64,000 nt of DNA from Christensenella massiliensis (GTDB taxonomy: Bacteria; Bacillota; Clostridia; Christensenellales; Christensenellaceae): NCBI GenBank assembly GCA_900155415.1, contig LT700187.1, forward strand, positions 1,426,001 through 1,490,000, in the 5' to 3' direction. The stretch's first letter is position 1. Every line of letters begins with the position of its first letter. Shown here piece by piece: positions 60,251 to 64,000 of this stretch. Below the pieces are notes generated by a model. It had not been told where the DNA came from. It searched no databases and saw nothing but the letters and a program-made list of their open reading frames with translations. A program made the position numbers and the translations under genes.

Positions 60251-61513
60251 ATGAAGATAGAGACAAAATGCCTGCATGAAGGCTGGAAGCCTAAAAACGG
60301 AGAAGCACATGCGCTTCCGATCTACCAAAGCACGACCTTTAACTACGATTCGACAGAACATATCGGAGACCTTTTCGATCTCAAGGCAGAGGGTTATTTT
60401 TATACACGCCTCGCAAACCCGACGGTCGGCTTCGTGGAAGAGAAGATCGCGGCGCTTGAGGGCGGCGTGGGCTGTATGTGTACCTCCTCCGGACAGGCTG
60501 CCAATATGATCGCGCTCCTTAATATTATGGGTGCAGGGGATCACATGATCTGCGCTTCCGAGGTATATGGCGGTACGATCAACCTGTTTGGCGTGACGCT
60601 GGAAAAGCTGGGGATCGAGTGCACATTTGTAGATCAGAATGCGCCGGACAGCGAGCTTGAAAAAGCTTTCCGGCCAAATACGAAGCTTGTATTCGGAGAA
60701 ACGATCGCCAACCCGGCCATTAGTGTATTTGATATTGAGCGTTTTGCGGGACTTGCGCACCGGCACGGCGTGCCGCTGATCGTGGATAACACGTTTGCCA
60801 CGCCCGTCCTGTGCCGGCCCTTTGAATTCGGCGCCGATATCGTGACGCATTCTACCTCCAAATATATGGACGGTCATGCGGTACAGCTTGGCGGGGCGAT
60901 CGTCGACAGCGGCAATTTCGACTGGAAGGATTATCCGGGACTCACGCAGCCGGACGAGAGCTATCATGGCGTGACTTATACGGAGACATTCGGAAAGCTT
61001 GCCTATATCACCAAGGCGCGTGCGCAGCTCATGCGTGATATCGGCGCGAGTCCGACTGCGCATGCGGCATTTTTGCTGAATCTTGGCCTTGAGACACTTG
61101 CGCTTCGCATGGAACGTCACAGCGCGAATGCGCAGGCGGCGGCAGAGTTTCTCGCGGCACAACCGGAAGTGGAGGAGGTCAATTATCCGGGACTCAAAGA
61201 TGACCGGTACTACGGGCTGGGGCAGAAATATTTGCCGAAAGGTGCGAGCGGCGTCGTGTCCTTTTCCCTCAAAGAGGGGCGCGAAGCGGCCGTGAAGTTT
61301 ATGGATAGCCTCGAGCTTGCCTCGAATGTAGTACATGTAGCGACAGTCAAGACTTGTGTACTGCATCCCGCAAGCGAGACACACAGGCAGCTTTCGGATG
61401 AACAGCTGATCGCCGCAGGCATCACGCCCGGCATGATACGCCTATCGGTCGGTATAGAGAATATTGATGATATCATCAAAGATCTGGAAAAAGGATTTCG
61501 GGCCGTTCGCTGA
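60251..61513 (+). CDS. O-acetylhomoserine sulfhydrylase
   Basis: 420-aa PLP enzyme of the Cys/Met-metabolism family, converting O-acetylhomoserine and sulfide to homocysteine (or with methanethiol to methionine). N-terminal PIYQSTTFNYDSTEHIG, the PLP lysine in THSTSKYMDGHAVQLGG near residue 205, and TVKTCVLHPASETH near the C-terminus. A family size of 420-430 distinguishes it from the shorter cystathionine gamma-lyase/synthase. ATG 60251 behind GGGAGAA. With hom it links aspartate semialdehyde to methionine. Confidence 0.93.
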   Translation: MKIETKCLHEGWKPKNGEAHALPIYQSTTFNYDSTEHIGDLFDLKAEGYFYTRLANPTVGFVEEKIAALEGGVGCMCTSSGQAANMIALLNIMGAGDHMICASEVYGGTINLFGVTLEKLGIECTFVDQNAPDSELEKAFRPNTKLVFGETIANPAISVFDIERFAGLAHRHGVPLIVDNTFATPVLCRPFEFGADIVTHSTSKYMDGHAVQLGGAIVDSGNFDWKDYPGLTQPDESYHGVTYTETFGKLAYITKARAQLMRDIGASPTAHAAFLLNLGLETLALRMERHSANAQAAAEFLAAQPEVEEVNYPGLKDDRYYGLGQKYLPKGASGVVSFSLKEGREAAVKFMDSLELASNVVHVATVKTCVLHPASETHRQLSDEQLIAAGITPGMIRLSVGIENIDDIIKDLEKGFRAVR

Positions 61514-61598
61514 AAAGTTGTCCGGTTTGTTTCCTGCACGAAAAGCAAGAGGAAGACGCTTTCTGGATGAAAACGGCATCTTCCTCCGCGGAGTTCAA

Positions 61599-61630
61599 TA
61601 AAAAAGCCGTTTTCCAAACGGCTTTTTTGA
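61599..61630. terminator. Bidirectional terminator
   Basis: AAAGCCGTTT-TCC-AAACGGCTTT with A and T runs (61601-61627), between the sulfhydrylase and the converging deoC gene. Confidence 0.9.
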
Positions 61631-61635
61631 TTTGC

Positions 61636-62337
61636 TCATTCTTTTTGACCGATCATATTTTCCCGGCCGAGCCTTTGATCGAGCTCCCGCAATATCCCGT
61701 CGCAGCCGCGTACGCCGAGACCAAAACGCTCCGCTCCTGCATCGGCCATTTCAAGAAGCGTATCGAGGCTGCGGATGCCGCCCGAGGCTTTTACTTTTAC
61801 GGTATCTCCTACCGCGTCTTTCATGATGCGGACCATTTCTACTGTAGTAGGCTTTCCCTGAAATCCGGTGCTGCTTTTGACCCACGGCGCCCCTGCGCCC
61901 GCGACGAGCTCTGCCGCCCGCGCGATTTGTTCATCCGTCAAAAGCGCCGTCTCGATAATGACCTTGACGGGGATCTTTACGGCGTCGCATACTGCTGAAA
62001 TGTCCTGTTTGGTATATTTCAGATTCCCTGAAAGAAAAGCGCCTATATTCATGACCATATCGATCTCCTGCGCGCCTAAAAGCTCGAGCTGTTTGGCCTC
62101 GTATACTTTGGCGGACGTGAGCTCGCCGCCGAAAGGAAAACCGGTCACACAGCCGTGCAGCAGGTCGTAGCCGATCGTATTCTTCAGCGTGCGGGAAAAA
62201 TAACAGGGCAGGGTGATCGTAGAAGCACAATGATACGCTTTTGCGATATCACAGATGCGGTCTACGTCCGACAGGCGCGTATCCGCGGCAACTGCAGTAA
62301 TGTCAATCATATTCGGTAGAGTTTCCAAAGAAACCAT
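61636..62337 (-). CDS. deoC: Deoxyribose-phosphate aldolase (DeoC)
   Basis: 233 aa, cleaving 2-deoxyribose 5-phosphate to glyceraldehyde 3-phosphate and acetaldehyde. Catalytic pieces: IDMVMNIGAFLSG (Asp), VKSSTGFQGKPTT (Schiff-base Lys) and VKASGGIRSLDT (proton-relay Lys). Near-standard length. Monocistronic, not with other nucleoside genes. Its N-terminus (SLETLPNMIDITAVAADT) is a little divergent from usual DeoC. Confidence 0.88.
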   Translation of the reverse strand: MVSLETLPNMIDITAVAADTRLSDVDRICDIAKAYHCASTITLPCYFSRTLKNTIGYDLLHGCVTGFPFGGELTSAKVYEAKQLELLGAQEIDMVMNIGAFLSGNLKYTKQDISAVCDAVKIPVKVIIETALLTDEQIARAAELVAGAGAPWVKSSTGFQGKPTTVEMVRIMKDAVGDTVKVKASGGIRSLDTLLEMADAGAERFGLGVRGCDGILRELDQRLGRENMIGQKE

Positions 62338-62498
62338 AGCGTGATCCTCCGATATTCAGGTCGAATTTAGCGGCTGATGCCTAAAACAGTATTATCATAG
62401 ACCGTGGACCCCGGTGTTGTCAATGAATAAAAGTAAGAAATTTTCTATATTTTGCTGTATAATGAAAGCGGAACAAAAATAGAAACGGAGCATCAAAA

Positions 62499-62912
62499 AT
62501 GAACATTGAAGCAGTTAAGGAATTTTTCAGGCAGGACAGATTCGTTCAGGCAGCCGGGATCGAGATCAAAAGCGCGGAAGCCGGGGCGTGCGAGTGCGTT
62601 GCGAAGATCAGGGAAATGCACCTCAACGCAGGAAATGTGGTGCAGGGCGGAATGATTTTTACGATTGCAGATTTTGCGTTCGCGGTCGCCGCGAACTGCC
62701 GGCACGGGAACGTTGTTTCTCTGAATAATAATATCACCTATGTGCGCCCGCCGAAAGGGAAACTGCTGATCGCCCGCGCGAGAGAAAAGGCGGCGACGAG
62801 AAAGACCTGTCTGTATGAGGTCGAGATCACAGATGAGCTCGAAACGCCGGTAGCGTTTATGACGACGTCCGGCTATATCAAGGGAGGCAGCATCGGCCTG
62901 CCTGAGAAATAA
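62499..62912 (+). CDS. Hotdog-fold thioesterase (PaaI-like)
   Basis: 137 aa; the hotdog segment NAGNVVQGGMIFTIADFAFAVAANC with the GG-M-F/IADFA pattern of PaaI-type acyl-CoA thioesterases (Asp as likely general base) and VSLNNNITYVRPPKG. Substrate acyl-CoA unknown. TATAAT at 62457-62462 may be its -10. Terminator directly after. Confidence 0.85.
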   Translation: MNIEAVKEFFRQDRFVQAAGIEIKSAEAGACECVAKIREMHLNAGNVVQGGMIFTIADFAFAVAANCRHGNVVSLNNNITYVRPPKGKLLIARAREKAATRKTCLYEVEITDELETPVAFMTTSGYIKGGSIGLPEK

Positions 62913-62948
62913 AAAAGAACGGGAGCATCTCAGCACTCCCGTTCTTTT
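62912..62948. terminator. Bidirectional terminator
   Basis: GAACGGGAG with CTCCCGTTC, flanked by A run and TTTTAT, between the thioesterase and the converging MFS gene. Confidence 0.88.
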
Positions 62949-62957
62949 ATTATCCGG

Positions 62958-64000
62958 TCAAGCGGGCTTTTTTGCTGCATCGCGTTTCAGAGCCAGTGTT
63001 ACGAAGATACCGGCAACGGATGCGATCGCCGGAACGAGGAACGTCCATGCCGTCGGGATGCCGCTCGGCGTTACGACGGTCGCGATCGCAGGGAACATGA
63101 GGCCGGAGGCGGCGAACGCGATCATGACGAGGCCGTAATTCGTGCCGTTGTTTTTGATGCCGAAATAATCAGCCGTCACGGCAGGGTAGACTCCGGCGCT
63201 CCCGCCGAATGCAAACGATATAAGCGCGATGAGTACGATGAAGAAATAGCTTTGCGCAAAGGTCAGAAGCAAAATACTCACGAGCGTGATACCATACAAA
63301 AGGAACAATACGTTCCTGCGGCCGAGACGGTCGGACAGCCATGGAGCGAGCAGTCTGCCGGCGGCGGAGGCCATACCTGTAGCCATCACGCCGGCAAGCG
63401 CCGCGGCTTCCGTGAGGCTGCGCAGCTCTCCCAACGATTTCAGCAAAGGATTGATGATAAAATAAGCGGGGGTTAAAAGCAGCATGCTGAAGAAAATAAA
63501 GTAATAATATTTTGTTTTGAGGACCTCGCCGGGCGTATATTGTTTTTGCGCGGAAAGATCGGGCAGCTTTGTCTCGAAACGCTCCATATATCCTTTGGAG
63601 GGATTTTTGACGAACCAACCGAAAATAAGAAGCACGGCGAGGAAAATAAGCGAAAGGGTCAAAAATGTCTGCGAGACGCCGACGGCTTTCAGCAGCGTGT
63701 TTGCGACTGGAGTGAACACAACGGTGGAAGCGCCGAACGTACAGACGATCACGCCCGTTGCGAACCCTTTTCTGTCCATGAACCATTTTTGCGCGCAGGA
63801 GATCGTAGACGTATAGGCCGCTCCTACGCCAAAGCCTGCAAGCCCGCCGTAGAACAGCCAAATCAGCTGGGGCATATCCTTTGGAACGAGGGACGAGAGG
63901 AAAATACCTGCGCAAAACAGGAGGCCGCCGAGAAATACAACAGGCCGCGGTCCTTTTTTATCGCCCAGCCGCCCGCCGAGCACGATGCCGAGGACGAAAG
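62958..64000 (-). CDS. MFS transporter, OFA (oxalate/formate antiporter-like) family; 5' end outside window
   Basis: At least 347 codons; the frame stays open to base 64000 (upstream residues read FVLGIVLGGRLGD), so the N-terminal one or two membrane segments are missing. Characteristic segments are GRLGDKKGPRPVVFLGGLLF, GAAYTSTISCAQKWFMDRKGFATGV and the late FFGSAGVYPAVTADYFGIKN-like stretch (FGGSAGVYPAVTADYFG). OFA members exchange small carboxylates such as oxalate, formate or lactate. Substrate here unknown. Confidence 0.9.
   Translation of the reverse strand, partial: FVLGIVLGGRLGDKKGPRPVVFLGGLLFCAGIFLSSLVPKDMPQLIWLFYGGLAGFGVGAAYTSTISCAQKWFMDRKGFATGVIVCTFGASTVVFTPVANTLLKAVGVSQTFLTLSLIFLAVLLIFGWFVKNPSKGYMERFETKLPDLSAQKQYTPGEVLKTKYYYFIFFSMLLLTPAYFIINPLLKSLGELRSLTEAAALAGVMATGMASAAGRLLAPWLSDRLGRRNVLFLLYGITLVSILLLTFAQSYFFIVLIALISFAFGGSAGVYPAVTADYFGIKNNGTNYGLVMIAFAASGLMFPAIATVVTPSGIPTAWTFLVPAIASVAGIFVTLALKRDAAKKPA

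Noticed and set aside
60173-61384. A 403-aa leftward frame opposite the O-acetylhomoserine sulfhydrylase
   Set aside because: Antisense shadow; the plus-strand enzyme carries all family motifs.

Overview
The window reads as chromosome of an anaerobic, probably gut-dwelling Clostridia-type Firmicute. Evidence: a T-box ahead of a single-chain glycyl-tRNA synthetase, an electron-bifurcating NfnAB pair, AGGAGG ribosome binding sites with frequent GTG/TTG starts, lipoprotein-type sugar-binding proteins and a bile salt hydrolase. Base composition is moderate, with AT-rich mobile insertions. A Christensenellales-like organism would fit, but I cannot fix the family from sequence alone.

Layout. 1-4.5 kb: leftward 2-oxoacid dehydrogenase operon (E1alpha, E1beta, E2, E3), in which the lipoyl domain is on E3 and missing from E2. 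4.6-15.7 kb: pentose region with a SorC-type regulator, then rightward xylulokinase, D-lyxose isomerase and a DUF4432 epimerase-like protein, then a ribose-type ABC importer (binding protein, ATPase, two permeases), closed by a convergent LacI-type regulator. D-lyxose to D-xylulose to xylulose 5-phosphate is the likely route. Shared palindromes suggest co-regulation.

16.06-26.90 kb: a 10.8-kb integrative element inserted in the initiator tRNA-fMet gene. It carries a Phd/Doc module, tyrosine integrase, serine recombinase, a large collagen-like/BspA-like lipoprotein, an endonuclease III-like Fe-S protein, a repressor-like HTH, a primase-helicase and an excisionase-like HTH. The element supplies the present 3' part of the tRNA and a new terminator; the original 3' part lies stranded at the other end. 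27-30.5 kb: remnants of another integrase, a bile salt hydrolase and a stand-alone tyrosine recombinase.

30.6-41.6 kb: two overlapping TetR genes, radical SAM protein, FtsB/DivIC-like protein, DUF3048 lipoprotein, acetyltransferase, hypoxanthine-DNA-glycosylase-like protein, TrkA-C membrane protein, YhhN protein, a beta-propeller protein, an intergenic DnaA-box cluster and nfnAB. 41.8-48.5 kb: MATE pump with TetR, ferritin, esterase, a 5'-nucleotidase-like protein whose metal ligands are nearly all replaced, and a Nudix hydrolase. 48.5-56.1 kb: membrane protein, CobT, glyQS with T-box, CrcB, TspO, an ECF S-component beside type III pantothenate kinase (pantothenate uptake to CoA) and homoserine dehydrogenase. 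56-64 kb: cupin, LemA, DUF2207 protein, SDR, O-acetylhomoserine sulfhydrylase, DeoC, thioesterase and a window-truncated MFS transporter.

The points that look least ordinary are the element that rebuilds initiator tRNA, its collagen-like and glycosylase-like cargo, the metal-ligand-less nucleotidase, the E3-only lipoyl domain and the DnaA-box cluster.
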